Assembly: GCF_012927745.1 (NCBI RefSeq) | Contig: NZ_JABBKX010000005.1 | Location: forward strand, 124,001 to 188,000 | Direction of reading: 5' to 3' | Source of the DNA: Neoroseomonas marina | Lineage (GTDB): Bacteria > Pseudomonadota > Alphaproteobacteria > Acetobacterales > Acetobacteraceae | Length of the DNA stretch: 64,000 nt | Part shown: in pieces, positions 30,319 to 39,228 of the stretch | Layout of the letters: each line of letters begins with the position of its first letter | Position numbering within the stretch: the first letter of the stretch is position 1 | Translations under genes and position numbers: made by a program | The notes under the pieces: generated by a model | What the model was told of the DNA's origin: nothing | The model's database searches: none | Seen by the model: the letters and a program-made list of their open reading frames with translations, nothing else

Positions 30319-31566
30319 ATGACGCCCGCCAGCCACGCCCCGGGCGCGACACTCGATCGTCGCGCGCGCCTGAACCTGCTGCTGCTCGCCACCTGCCAGG
30401 CCCTCGGCCAGGCGGGAAACACGATGATGTTCGCGGCGACGGCGCTGTCCGTCGTGACCTTCTACCCGCAGCGCGAGCTCGCGACGCTGCCGACGACGAT
30501 GCAGCATCTCGGCATCATGCTCTGGGTCTTCCCGGCGGCGCTGCTGATGCAGCGGCGGGGCCGGCAGCTGGGCTTCCGGGTCGGCTCGGTCTTCGGCATG
30601 GCGGGGGCGACGATCGCCGGGACGGGCCTGTATTTCGCGAACCTCGCGGTGATGTGCTTGGGCGGGCTCGTGCTCGGCTATGCCGTCGCGGCGCTCCACC
30701 AGTACCGCTTCGCGGCGGTGGAACTGGTGCCTGCGGCCTACCGGGCCAAGGCGATCTCCTGGGTCACGGCCGGCGGCGTGGTCGCCGGCGTGCTGGGCCC
30801 GAGCCTGGTCCGCTGGACCCATGACCAATGGGTGCCGATCTACCTCGCGACCTTCGCGGCCATGGTACTGGTCCATCTGACCGTGTTCACCATCATGGGC
30901 TTCATCCGGTTCCCGGCCCCGGATGCCGCGCCCGCCGCCGGCGGGGGGCAGGCCGCCGTCCGTGCCGTGGAACCGCCGCGCCCGCTGCTGACCATCGCCG
31001 CCCAGCCGCGCTTCGCGGCCGCCGCCATCGCCGGCATGATCGCCTTCGGGACGATGTCCTTCCTGATGAGCGCCTCGCCGCTCGCCATCGTCGCCTGCGG
31101 CCTGCCGCACACCGAGGCGCACTGGGTCATCTTCATGCATGTCATGGGGATGTTCGTGCCCTCCTTCTTCACCGGGAACCTGATCACCCGCTACGGCACC
31201 ACGGCGGTGATGCTGGCCGGGATCGCGCTGCTCGGCGGCGGCGTCGCGGCCGCGCTGGCCGGGCTCGATGCCTGGCATTTCCGGGCGGCGCTGACGCTGA
31301 ACGGGGTGGGGTGGAACTTCCTCTTCGTCGGCGCGACGACGCTGGTGACCACCTGCTACCGCCCCAACGAACGCGGCAAGGTCCAGGCCTTCAACGACTT
31401 CCTGGTGTTCGGCACGACGGCGACGGCGTCCTTCCTGGCCGGCTACCTGCAGGAACGGCTGGGCTGGTTCACGCTGAACTGGTTCGCCCTGCTGCTGATG
31501 GCGGTCGCCCTGGCCGCGGTCGGCTGGCTGCACCTGCAGAACCGGGCGGCGCGCGCCGCCGCCTGA
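30319..31566 (+). CDS. MFS transporter
   Basis: Twelve-helix secondary transporter, 415 aa. A charged loop between helices 2 and 3 (LMQRRGRQLGFRVGSVFG) matches the MFS A-motif position, and a long cytoplasmic loop separates the two halves (about residues 200-232). It resembles the YcxA/antiporter-like MFS proteins often annotated only by superfamily. The ATG at 30319 gives a short soluble N-terminus; an upstream in-frame extension is probably not translated. The substrate is unknown. Confidence 0.85.
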   Translation: MTPASHAPGATLDRRARLNLLLLATCQALGQAGNTMMFAATALSVVTFYPQRELATLPTTMQHLGIMLWVFPAALLMQRRGRQLGFRVGSVFGMAGATIAGTGLYFANLAVMCLGGLVLGYAVAALHQYRFAAVELVPAAYRAKAISWVTAGGVVAGVLGPSLVRWTHDQWVPIYLATFAAMVLVHLTVFTIMGFIRFPAPDAAPAAGGGQAAVRAVEPPRPLLTIAAQPRFAAAAIAGMIAFGTMSFLMSASPLAIVACGLPHTEAHWVIFMHVMGMFVPSFFTGNLITRYGTTAVMLAGIALLGGGVAAALAGLDAWHFRAALTLNGVGWNFLFVGATTLVTTCYRPNERGKVQAFNDFLVFGTTATASFLAGYLQERLGWFTLNWFALLLMAVALAAVGWLHLQNRAARAAA

Positions 31567-31669
31567 CCGGCGGGGCGCGGGGCAGCCCCCTGCCCCCGGT
31601 ATGGCACGGACGCTGGCCTTCCCTTCGCACCTGCGATAGTCCGGACAGGCGCCGACCCAGGAGCCCCGG

Positions 31670-32239
31670 ATGCCGCTCTCCACGCCCGTCGATCGCGAAC
31701 CCATGCACCGCCGTGGCATCGAGATGCACGGCTATCGCCGCGCGGACGGGCTATTCGACATCGAGGCCCACCTCCTCGACACCAAGTTCGGTGCCTTCGA
31801 GAACGAGGAGAAGGGCCTGATGCCCCCCGGCGCCCCGGTCCATGGCATGTGGATCCGCCTCACGGTCGATGACGACATGCTGATCCATGCCTGCGAGGCG
31901 GCCTCGGACCACACCCCCTATGCGGTCTGCCCGCAGGCGGCGCCGAACTTCGCGCGGCTCGCCGGGCTGCGGATCGGGCCCGGCTTCAATCGGGCGGTGC
32001 AGGAGCGGGTGGGCGGCGTGCTCGGCTGCACCCATCTGCGCGAGGTCCTCGCCCAGATGGCCACCGTCGCCTACCAGACGCTGTATCCCGTGCGGCGGGA
32101 GAAGGAGCAGGCCGCCGCGGCCGCCACCGGCGGACGGGAGAAGCCGCGCCTGATCGGCACCTGCCTCGCCTATGCCCCGGACAGCCCGGTGGTGAGGTCG
32201 CGCTGGCCCTGGCTCGCCGCCGACGCCGCGGCCGAGTGA
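31670..32239 (+). CDS. DUF2889 domain protein
   Basis: A 189-residue protein matching the DUF2889 pattern: YRRADGLFDIEAHLLDTK, GMWIRLTVDDDMLIHACEA, then the conserved PYAVC and GCTHLREVLAQMATVAYQT. The family has no established function. The conserved Cys and His residues suggest metal binding (inference). The stop is immediately adjacent to the stop of the convergent methyltransferase-like gene (TGATCA). Confidence 0.88.
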   Translation: MPLSTPVDREPMHRRGIEMHGYRRADGLFDIEAHLLDTKFGAFENEEKGLMPPGAPVHGMWIRLTVDDDMLIHACEAASDHTPYAVCPQAAPNFARLAGLRIGPGFNRAVQERVGGVLGCTHLREVLAQMATVAYQTLYPVRREKEQAAAAATGGREKPRLIGTCLAYAPDSPVVRSRWPWLAADAAAE

Positions 32240-33166
32240 TCATCCGGGCGGGCGCGCCATGGTGGCGTGCCAGCGCAGCAGGCGCAGCCGGCCTTCCTGC
32301 ATCAGCCTGAGCCGCAGCAGCCAGGCTTCCGCTTCCTCGACCAGGGCGACGGCGTCCCGCGCGGCGGGGTGCCCGGCCTCCCCGCGCAGGGCGAGGATCA
32401 GCGCCTGCCACGCCTCGAGCACCGCCTCGCGCTGGCGGCGGCCGGCATCCTCGACGACGTGCAGGTCGAAGCCGGCGCGTTGCAGGGCGGCCGGAATGGC
32501 GGCCTCGGCGGGCGGCGTGGCGGCGCGGCCTTCGGCGCCGAGCCAGCGCGCTTCCCAGGGCCCGGCGCTGCCGCCGCGGGCGACCAGGTCCAGCAGCACC
32601 ATCTGCCCGCCCGGCCGCAGCGCCGTCGCGGCGGCGGCGAGCAGCGCGTCCGGCGTGCCCCCGGCGCGGAAGGGTTCCAGCAGCAGCGCGTGGTGATGGA
32701 AGCCGGCGCGGAAGGCCGGCGCCGCGGCGTCGAAGCCCTGGGTCGCGACGCGCCCGCGGCCGGGCCGCGTGGCCGCAGCGCCGGGTTCATGCGCGGCGAC
32801 GAAGCAGCCGCGCGCGCCCGCCACGACGGCGCCTGCCGCATGGGCGCCGCCGCCGGCCAGCAGCAGCGTCGCCTCGGGCGACAAGGGCAGCAGGGCGGAA
32901 AGACGCAGCAGCTCGGCCGCGCCGCCCGGCAGCACCATGCCCTCCCCCCAGAGCCGATCGGCCCAGGCACGGCGGGTCATGGCGCTGGGCATCGGCGGCG
33001 TCGCGCGCGCAGGGGGGACGGGCTCGGCGCGCCGGGGCGGCTCGGGCGTCCTGGCGCCGACACCCAGCATGCGGGCGCCGCTCGCGATGGTGCGGCGGAT
33101 CAACCCGCCGCGAGCCTCGCCCCAGGGGCGTGTCTCGGGGGCCTGCGCCGCGCTGCGCCGGGCCAT
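32240..33166 (-). CDS. Methyltransferase-like protein with a degenerate SAM motif
   Basis: The 308-residue protein has a Rossmann methyltransferase layout. The motif I position reads LLLAGGGAHAAG rather than D/ExGxGxG, and LRPGGQMVLLDLVARGG matches the post-motif strand (motif III region). Residues 1-60 are low complexity, rich in Pro, Arg and Ala. The lack of the acidic motif-I residue makes catalytic activity doubtful. GGGGAGGAGCC precedes the ATG. Confidence 0.65.
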   Translation of the reverse strand: MARRSAAQAPETRPWGEARGGLIRRTIASGARMLGVGARTPEPPRRAEPVPPARATPPMPSAMTRRAWADRLWGEGMVLPGGAAELLRLSALLPLSPEATLLLAGGGAHAAGAVVAGARGCFVAAHEPGAAATRPGRGRVATQGFDAAAPAFRAGFHHHALLLEPFRAGGTPDALLAAAATALRPGGQMVLLDLVARGGSAGPWEARWLGAEGRAATPPAEAAIPAALQRAGFDLHVVEDAGRRQREAVLEAWQALILALRGEAGHPAARDAVALVEEAEAWLLRLRLMQEGRLRLLRWHATMARPPG

Positions 33167-33226
33167 GGCTCCTCCCCTCCGTCGCCGAGCAGGAATGCGG
33201 GATGGAGGTGAAGGAAGCGTTGCGCC

Positions 33227-35506
33227 TCAGCGCCGGTCGGTCACCTGCCGCAGGAGTTGATCGCGCAGCGACCGCGCCGCCAGGCGCGCATAGACGTCCG
33301 TCGTGGTGACGGGGTTGTTCACGTAGAACTCGTCGCGCGGGAAGACGTCGGTCAGCGGCGGCGCGGCGCGCGGCGTCGCCGGCGTCCAGGCCAGCGCATC
33401 GCCGGCGAAGAGAACCGGCCAGTCGGCGAAGGCGGGGTTGCCGCGCCGCAGATGCGCCGCCGCGACCGGATCAGCGAAGGCGTCCGCGAGGCGCTGCGCG
33501 TCGAAGGGTATCGGGTCGTTCGACCCGACCAGCACCGCGACCGGCATCAGCAGCATGGCGTGGGGGAAGACCGAGGCGAAGGTCTCCGCCGCGCGCTGGG
33601 ACGGCGCCCACTGCACGTAGAGCCCGCCGGGGGCCAGGCGGTCCCGGACCTGCCGCAGGAACTCGGCGCTGTAGAGCAGGCCCGAATGGGAGGATTCCGG
33701 CAGGATCGCGTCGGCCTCGATGATGTCGTAGCGGCGGTCCTCCTTCGCCAGCGTCCGCCGCCCGTCGCCGTATTCCAGCCTCCAGCGCGGGTCGGCGAAC
33801 ATCTGGGCCATCGGGCTGGCGGGGTGGCGGCGGCCGACTTCCTCGAGCGCGGTGAGCACCGGCCCGACGAGCTCGATCGCGCGCACCCGGCTGTCCGGCC
33901 GCACGCCGGCCGCCCAGGGCGTGCCGCCGCTGCCGACGCCGATCACCAGCACCTCGCGCGGGTTGGGGTGCATCAGCGGCCCGACCGCGCCGAGGAACTG
34001 GTGGATGGGCAGGAAGGGGATGCGCCCCTGGCTGAAGCCCTGGATGAAGAAGGGGCCCTCGGCGCGGCCGTCATCCGGGCGCTCGTCGCGGAAATAGGCG
34101 ATGCCGGAGCGGTCCTCCGCCCAGGCGGCGACCTGCGCGGTGCGCTCGGCATGCAGCCGGGTCCAGAAGGCGGCGTTGCCCGGCACCGCGAGCGCGATCG
34201 CGGCGCAGGCGACGGCGAGGCCGAGTTCGACCCGTCGCCCCGCGAGCCCGCCCTTCCACAGCCAGAAGACCAGCAGCAGCACCGACATCCCGGCGAGCAG
34301 CGTCAGCGTCCCGGCCGTGCCGAGCAGGTGGAAGGTCACGAGCCCGGTCAGGATCGACCCCGCCGCATTGCCCGCGATGTTGGCAAGCTGCACCCAACCC
34401 ACCCGCGCGCCGACCGAGGCGAGGTCCCGCTGCACCGCCCGCTGCACGAAGGGAAAGGTCATGCCGATGACGAAGGAGGGGGGGCCGACCACGATCGCCG
34501 TCAGCAGCATCGTCACCAGCAGCGGATCGCCGCGCATGCGGTTGTGGTCGACCGACATCACCTCGGCCAGGGGCCAGTACGGCAGCGCGAGCCAAAGCCC
34601 CAGCAGCAGCGCCGCCGCGAGGACGAAGCCGGCCGATTGCGTGATGAAGAAGGCAGGTCGCGGGTCCTGCATCCGCCGCACCATCCGGGCGGCGAGCGCC
34701 ATTCCCGCCCCGTCGGCGAGGAGGAAGATCCCGAGGACCGTGGGGAACAGGTAGGCGTGGTACTGGCCCACCTGCCCCATCAGCCGCACCCAGACGATCT
34801 CGAGCGCGACGATCACGTAGCCCGACAGGAAGACCAGCACGCACCACAGCGGCAGGCCGCCATACCGGCCGTCATCGGGGGTCGCGGCGGCCTGGGCGGG
34901 CGGCGGTGCGGCGGCCAGGCCGCGCAGCAGCGTCAGCGACAGTGCCGCGGCGAAGAATTCGAGCCCGGCGGCCAGCCACAGCGCGCCGACGAAGCCGAGA
35001 TGCCCGACCAGGATCCAGCCGCCGAGCAGCGCGCCCAGCCCCGCGCCCAGCGTGTTCAGCCCGTACAGGGTGCCGATCCGCTCCGCGATGCTGTCCGAAT
35101 GGGTCGCGACCGCGCGGGCGAGCAGCGGCAGGGAGGCGCCCATCAGCGTCGTCGGCAGCACCAGGCCCGCGAAGCACAGTGCGAAGATCGCCGGCGCCGC
35201 GTCGACCACCCCGGCCATGTCGGTCGCCAGCCAATCGTAGAGGAAGGCCTTGGACAGCAGGGCGAAGATGCCGACCCCGGCCTCGGCCAGGGCGAAGCCG
35301 GCCAGCGCCCGCGCGGGGCTCAACCGGTCCGCGATCCTGGCGCCGATGATGGAGCCGAGCCCAAGCCCGGCGAGGAACGCCCCCACCACCAGGGCGGCCG
35401 AGACGGTATCCGACCCCGCGAAGATGCCGAGCATCCGTTGCCATACGATTTGGCACAGCAAGGCAGCGAAGCCGGTCGCGAAGAACGCGACGGCAAGGCG
35501 CGACAT
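33227..35506 (-). CDS. Fused MFS-like membrane protein / spermidine synthase domain
   Basis: The 759-residue protein has an N-terminal membrane half of about 11-14 helices (residues 1-470), including GSIIGARIADRLSPARALAG. It ends in a soluble domain with the SpeE/PABMT fold: VLVIGVGSGGTPWAAGV binds the nucleotide, YDIIEADAILPESSHSG replaces the usual gatekeeper acid region, and LAPGGLYVQWAP follows. Such fusions are known in many bacteria, but their substrate is not established. The second of two adjacent ATGs was chosen because AGGGA lies at better spacing. Confidence 0.85.
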   Translation of the reverse strand: MSRLAVAFFATGFAALLCQIVWQRMLGIFAGSDTVSAALVVGAFLAGLGLGSIIGARIADRLSPARALAGFALAEAGVGIFALLSKAFLYDWLATDMAGVVDAAPAIFALCFAGLVLPTTLMGASLPLLARAVATHSDSIAERIGTLYGLNTLGAGLGALLGGWILVGHLGFVGALWLAAGLEFFAAALSLTLLRGLAAAPPPAQAAATPDDGRYGGLPLWCVLVFLSGYVIVALEIVWVRLMGQVGQYHAYLFPTVLGIFLLADGAGMALAARMVRRMQDPRPAFFITQSAGFVLAAALLLGLWLALPYWPLAEVMSVDHNRMRGDPLLVTMLLTAIVVGPPSFVIGMTFPFVQRAVQRDLASVGARVGWVQLANIAGNAAGSILTGLVTFHLLGTAGTLTLLAGMSVLLLVFWLWKGGLAGRRVELGLAVACAAIALAVPGNAAFWTRLHAERTAQVAAWAEDRSGIAYFRDERPDDGRAEGPFFIQGFSQGRIPFLPIHQFLGAVGPLMHPNPREVLVIGVGSGGTPWAAGVRPDSRVRAIELVGPVLTALEEVGRRHPASPMAQMFADPRWRLEYGDGRRTLAKEDRRYDIIEADAILPESSHSGLLYSAEFLRQVRDRLAPGGLYVQWAPSQRAAETFASVFPHAMLLMPVAVLVGSNDPIPFDAQRLADAFADPVAAAHLRRGNPAFADWPVLFAGDALAWTPATPRAAPPLTDVFPRDEFYVNNPVTTTDVYARLAARSLRDQLLRQVTDRR

Positions 35507-35623
35507 CATTTCCCTGCGTCCCCCGCTCAGGGCGCGGCCGCCCCCCTGGCGGGCCTTATCGACCTTTCTCAAGCATGACGGAATTGTTACTTCAAGGAAA
35601 TACTTGCGCAGCGGTTGGCGGCG

Positions 35624-36055
35624 TCAGACCCGCCCGATGCGCCTCAGCGCGTCGAAGATCAGCCCCGCGCCGAGGCCGAAGGCGCCGTTGATCACCACGC
35701 TGCGCCACCAGCGCGCGGGGTCCATCCCCCCGAACAGGGGCTGCCCACGGAGGGCCGCAACCACGGTGAAGCCGACCAGCACGCAACCGATCGCGCCCAC
35801 CGCGAGGCCGACCAGCACCGCCGGCCAGGTCGGCCGCGCGGCGGCGATGGCCGCGATCAGGATGCCCCACACCCCGCCCCAGAAGGCCATCGAGACGACC
35901 TGCGGCACGCCGAAGGGCGGGACCGGGCGCATCGGGAAGGGCGGGTTGGGCACCAGACCGCCGCCATACATCAGCAGGACGACCCCCTGATGGAAGATCA
36001 GCACGGCCAGGAACCCGGCACAGAAGCCGAGCACGGCGATGCGGGCGGCCCTCAC
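35624..36055 (-). CDS. Small four-helix inner-membrane protein, unknown function
   Basis: The 143-residue protein has about four hydrophobic segments (IAVLGFCAGFLAVLIFHQGV, VSMAFWGGVWGILIAAIAAA, LVGLAVGAIGCVLVGFTVV, SVVINGAFGLGAGLIFDAL). I recognise it only as a conserved-looking Acetobacteraceae membrane protein. A GTG start with GGAG upstream was chosen; a longer start is not supported by composition. It is divergent from the TPP-enzyme gene. Confidence 0.7.
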   Translation of the reverse strand: MRAARIAVLGFCAGFLAVLIFHQGVVLLMYGGGLVPNPPFPMRPVPPFGVPQVVSMAFWGGVWGILIAAIAAARPTWPAVLVGLAVGAIGCVLVGFTVVAALRGQPLFGGMDPARWWRSVVINGAFGLGAGLIFDALRRIGRV

Positions 36056-36234
36056 GGGCCCGGCTCCGCGGTGGCGACGCTCCGGCGCGGGGGGTGCGCG
36101 CGCATGGGCTGCCTCTCGGTCTGCTGACGGACCAGCATGGCTGCCGTGCGCGCCGCGGGCAATCGTGTCGTCGCCACCTTGCCGTGCCGCCAATCCCCTT
36201 GCAGGCTGCGCCAACCTTGAGCGGGAGATACGCG

Positions 36235-37773
36235 GTGAACGGTGCCGAGAGCCTGGTCCACACTCTTCTTGGTTGTGGCGTGGAAGTTTGTTTTGCGAAT
36301 CCCGGCACGAGCGAGATGCATTTCGTCGCCGCGCTGGATCGCATCCCCGGCATGAAATGCGTGCTCGGGCTGCAGGAAAACGTGGTCACGGGCATGGCCG
36401 ACGGCTACTGGCGCATGATGGAGAAGCCGGCCGCGACGCTGCTGCATTGCGGCCCCGGCCTCGCCAACGGCCTGGCCAACCTGCACAACGCGCGGCGCGC
36501 GCGGTCGGGCATCGTGAACTGCGTCGGCGACCAGGCGACCTACCACCGCATCTTCGACGCGCCGCTGACCGCGGACACGGAAGGACTGGCGCGGACCGTG
36601 TCCCAGTGGGTGCGGACCTCGACCAAGGCGAAGGATGTCGGCGCGGATGCCGCGGCCGCGGTGCAGGCGGCGATGACCTCCCCCGGGCAGGTCGCGACCA
36701 TGGTGCTGCCGTCCGACACCTGCTGGGACGAAGGCGGCGTGGTCGCAGCGCCGCTGCCCGTCCCGGCAGTGCCGCAGGCCGACCCGCACGCCATCCGCAA
36801 CGTCGCGCGCATCCTGCGCGAGAAGAAGAACGTGCTGATCCTGCTCGGCGGCAAGGCGCTGCGGGAGGGTGCCCAGGCCTACGCCTGGCGCGCCAGCCAG
36901 GCGACCGGCGCCAAGCTGATGGCGGAGGGATCGAACGGCCGCACCCAGCGCGGCCAGGGGCGCCTGCCGCTCGAGCGCGTGCCCTATCCGGCCGATGTCG
37001 CGATCAACGCGCTGAAGTGGGTCGAGCACCTCGTGCTGGTGAACGCCAAGGCGCCGGTGGGGTTCTTCGCCTATCCGGGCAAGCCGTCCAAGCACTACCC
37101 GGAGAGCGCCCAGGTCCATGTCCTGACGCGCTACGAGCACGATGCGGAAGCCGCCCTCCGCGCGCTGTGCGAGGAGTTGAACGCGCCGGCCGTGCCGATG
37201 CCCGATGTCGGCGTGCGCCCCGAGCGCGCCCGCGGCGCACCCTCGCCCGAGGGCCTCGCGCAGACCGTCGCGGCGCTGATGCCGGAGAATGCGATCATCG
37301 CCGATGAAAGCGTGTCCTACGGTCGCGGCTTCTTTCCGCAGACCGTGGCCGCGCCGAAGCATGACTGGCTGCAGATCACCGGCGGGGCGATCGGCTGCGG
37401 CCTGCCGCTCGCGACGGGTGCCGCGGTCGGCGGCGGCGGGCGGCGGGTGATCAACCTGCAGGCCGACGGATCCGCAATGTACACGGTCCAGGCACTCTGG
37501 ACCCAGGCGCGCGAGAAGCTGCCGGTCACGACGGTGATCCTGTCCAACCGGAAGTACCAGATCCTGCTCGGCGAGTATCAGAACGTCGGCGCCAATCCGG
37601 GGCGGACGGCGATGGACATGCTCGACCTCGGCAACCCCGACATCGGCTGGGTGAAGATGGCCGAGGGCATGGGGGTCGAGGCGGCGCAGGCGAGCACGCT
37701 GGACCAGGTCGGCGACCTAATGGCGCAGTCCTTCAGCCGGCCCGGGCCGTTCCTGATCGAGTTGTTGGTCTGA
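36235..37773 (+). CDS. Thiamine pyrophosphate enzyme, acetolactate synthase large-subunit-like
   Basis: TPP-dependent carboligase/decarboxylase-type protein, 512 aa. The N-terminal domain has FANPGTSEMHF and the TPP-activating Glu in LQENVVTGMADGY. The C-terminal TPP motif is ADGSAMYTVQALW...TVILSN. It is shorter than true IlvB (about 570 aa) and has no regulatory-subunit gene next to it, so a benzoylformate-decarboxylase-like or other 2-keto-acid role is as likely as acetolactate synthesis. The GTG start follows GCGGGAGATAC. Its stop overlaps the next ATG as TGATG. Confidence 0.88.
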   Translation: MNGAESLVHTLLGCGVEVCFANPGTSEMHFVAALDRIPGMKCVLGLQENVVTGMADGYWRMMEKPAATLLHCGPGLANGLANLHNARRARSGIVNCVGDQATYHRIFDAPLTADTEGLARTVSQWVRTSTKAKDVGADAAAAVQAAMTSPGQVATMVLPSDTCWDEGGVVAAPLPVPAVPQADPHAIRNVARILREKKNVLILLGGKALREGAQAYAWRASQATGAKLMAEGSNGRTQRGQGRLPLERVPYPADVAINALKWVEHLVLVNAKAPVGFFAYPGKPSKHYPESAQVHVLTRYEHDAEAALRALCEELNAPAVPMPDVGVRPERARGAPSPEGLAQTVAALMPENAIIADESVSYGRGFFPQTVAAPKHDWLQITGGAIGCGLPLATGAAVGGGGRRVINLQADGSAMYTVQALWTQAREKLPVTTVILSNRKYQILLGEYQNVGANPGRTAMDMLDLGNPDIGWVKMAEGMGVEAAQASTLDQVGDLMAQSFSRPGPFLIELLV

Positions 37774-38192
37774 TGGCGAGGGCGACGAACCCCGCTTGGT
37801 CCCGCGAGGAGCTGCTTCTCGCCCTGGAACTCTATGTCCGCCACCGGAACCATCTGCCGGGCCCAAGCCACGCCGACGTGATCGAGCTCTCGCATCTGCT
37901 GGAGCGCCTAGGTCGCCTCACGAAATCCTGGACACCCGACAGGTTTCGAAATCCAAACGGCGTCGCGATGAAACTGCAGAACTTCCGCGCGCTCGACCCC
38001 ATGCATCCAGGGTCGGGATTGTCGAAGGGAAGCCAGGCAGAGCGCGAACTCTGGCAGCAGTTCATGGGACAACCCGAAGCGATAATGGTTGAGGCTCGAT
38101 CGGTCGCCGAGCGCGCCTCTCGTCAGCTACGCGCCGGTCAGCGAGGCCTACTCGAGAACCAGGAGCGTCTGGCGGATTCACACGCGTGGGAT
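37773..38192 (+). other. Fragment homologous to the N-terminal domain of McrA-like HNH endonucleases
   Basis: The encoded stretch has the family pattern WSREELLLALELY (residues 9-21), HADVIELSHLLERL, RFRNPNGVAMKLQNF (57-71), DPMHPGSGLSKGS and a W..F motif near residue 93. This is the region preceding the HNH nuclease in proteins annotated 5-methylcytosine-specific restriction protein A. The nuclease domain is absent here and elsewhere in the window. Hand count over 37801-38190 gives about 63% GC, against 72-78% in flanking samples, which suggests foreign origin. Family assignment is from recalled family sequence, not a search. Confidence 0.65.
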
Positions 38193-38960
38193 ATGGGGCT
38201 GGCCGGCAAGACTGTTCTCATCACCGGCGGATCGAAGGGCATCGGCCTCGCCTGCGCCGAGGCCTTCGCCGCCGTCGGCTGCGACATCCTCCTCGCCTCC
38301 CGCGATGCCGGCGCGCTCGCCGCCGCCGCCGACAAGGTCCGCGCCGCGCGCCAGGTGCGGGTCGAGACGCTCGCCGCCGACCTCTCTCGCGCCGAGGAGC
38401 GCGAACGCCTGCACGCCGCCTTCCCCGATGTCGACATCCTGGTGAACAATGCCGGCGCCATCCCCTCGGGGCGGCTGCAGGACATCCCGATCGCGCGGTG
38501 GAAGGAGGCCTGGGACCTCAAGGTCCTGGGCTACATCCATATGTGCCAGCTCTACCTTCCCGTCATGGAAGCGCGGAAGGCGGGCAGCATCGTCAACATC
38601 ATCGGCATGGCCGGCCGGGCGCCGCGCGCGGGCTACATCGCGGGTGGCGCGGGCAATGCGGCGCTGATCGCCTTCACCTCGGCGATCGGCGCGGCGGCGC
38701 AGGCGAACAACGTGCAGGTGGTCGGCATCAATCCCGCCGTGACCAAGACCGACCGCATGCTGACCCAGGCGAAGATCAACGCGAAGCTGAAGTTCGGCGA
38801 CGAGGAACGCTGGGCCGAGACGCTGACCAACCTGCCCTTCGGGCGTCCGATCGAGGCGTCGGAGATCGCAGAGCTCGCTGTCTTCCTGGCTTCGCCGCGC
38901 GGGCGCTACGTCAACGGGACGGTGGTCGACGTGGATGGCGGGGGGATGTTCCGGGCGTAA
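37773..38960 (+). CDS. SDR oxidoreductase with an in-frame McrA-like N-terminal module
   Basis: One uninterrupted 395-codon frame. Residues 1-140 match the N-terminal domain of McrA-like HNH endonucleases. Residues 141-395 are a classical short-chain dehydrogenase: TGGSKGIG binds the cofactor, VNNAGAIPSG is the NNAG motif, and IGMAGRAPRAGYIAGG holds the active-site Tyr. The Lys of YxxxK is replaced by Gly. The SDR could start independently at ATG 38193 (255 aa), although that start has only a weak ribosome site. The frame begins at the TGATG overlap with the TPP-enzyme gene, so the first part is coupled to it. Whether a fusion protein is made is unknown; alternatively the upstream part is a remnant and only the SDR is functional. 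Confidence 0.7.
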   Translation: MARATNPAWSREELLLALELYVRHRNHLPGPSHADVIELSHLLERLGRLTKSWTPDRFRNPNGVAMKLQNFRALDPMHPGSGLSKGSQAERELWQQFMGQPEAIMVEARSVAERASRQLRAGQRGLLENQERLADSHAWDMGLAGKTVLITGGSKGIGLACAEAFAAVGCDILLASRDAGALAAAADKVRAARQVRVETLAADLSRAEERERLHAAFPDVDILVNNAGAIPSGRLQDIPIARWKEAWDLKVLGYIHMCQLYLPVMEARKAGSIVNIIGMAGRAPRAGYIAGGAGNAALIAFTSAIGAAAQANNVQVVGINPAVTKTDRMLTQAKINAKLKFGDEERWAETLTNLPFGRPIEASEIAELAVFLASPRGRYVNGTVVDVDGGGMFRA

Positions 38961-39228
38961 GCGGCCCGGATCGCGGTATCGCATTCATCGTTGCGGTGTG
39001 GGCGCGGTCGCCGGCCTGTGCGCTTGCTCGCCGCCATGTCGTCGCCGCCCGACGGTCGCTGCCATGTGAAGCCCGCGCCGCCGAAGCGGGGCCGCGTGCC
39101 GCCGCCATCGGCGACGCATGTGACCAGCGGGCAACTGGAACGCCTTCTGCGCCGATGCTACGACCGGGACAGGACGAGAGCCGCGATCCGCCGGACCATT
39201 CACCCTCCTCGCCAGGATAATCGACGCG

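Noticed and set aside
31579..31596. Hairpin GGGGCAG/CTGCCCC after the MFS gene
   Set aside because: A short stem without a T run and with no second hairpin; not enough to call a terminator or an element copy.
33257..35578. 773-codon open frame antisense to the MFS/spermidine-synthase gene
   Set aside because: Low-complexity Arg/Gly/His/Gln-rich translation typical of antisense frames in GC-rich DNA.
37773..38192. A complete restriction enzyme at the McrA-like module
   Set aside because: No HNH nuclease motif is present within the frame or nearby; only the N-terminal domain is found.
39216..39221. GATAAT just before pgk as a -10 box
   Set aside because: It is only about 8 bases before the ATG and no -35 lies at the right distance.
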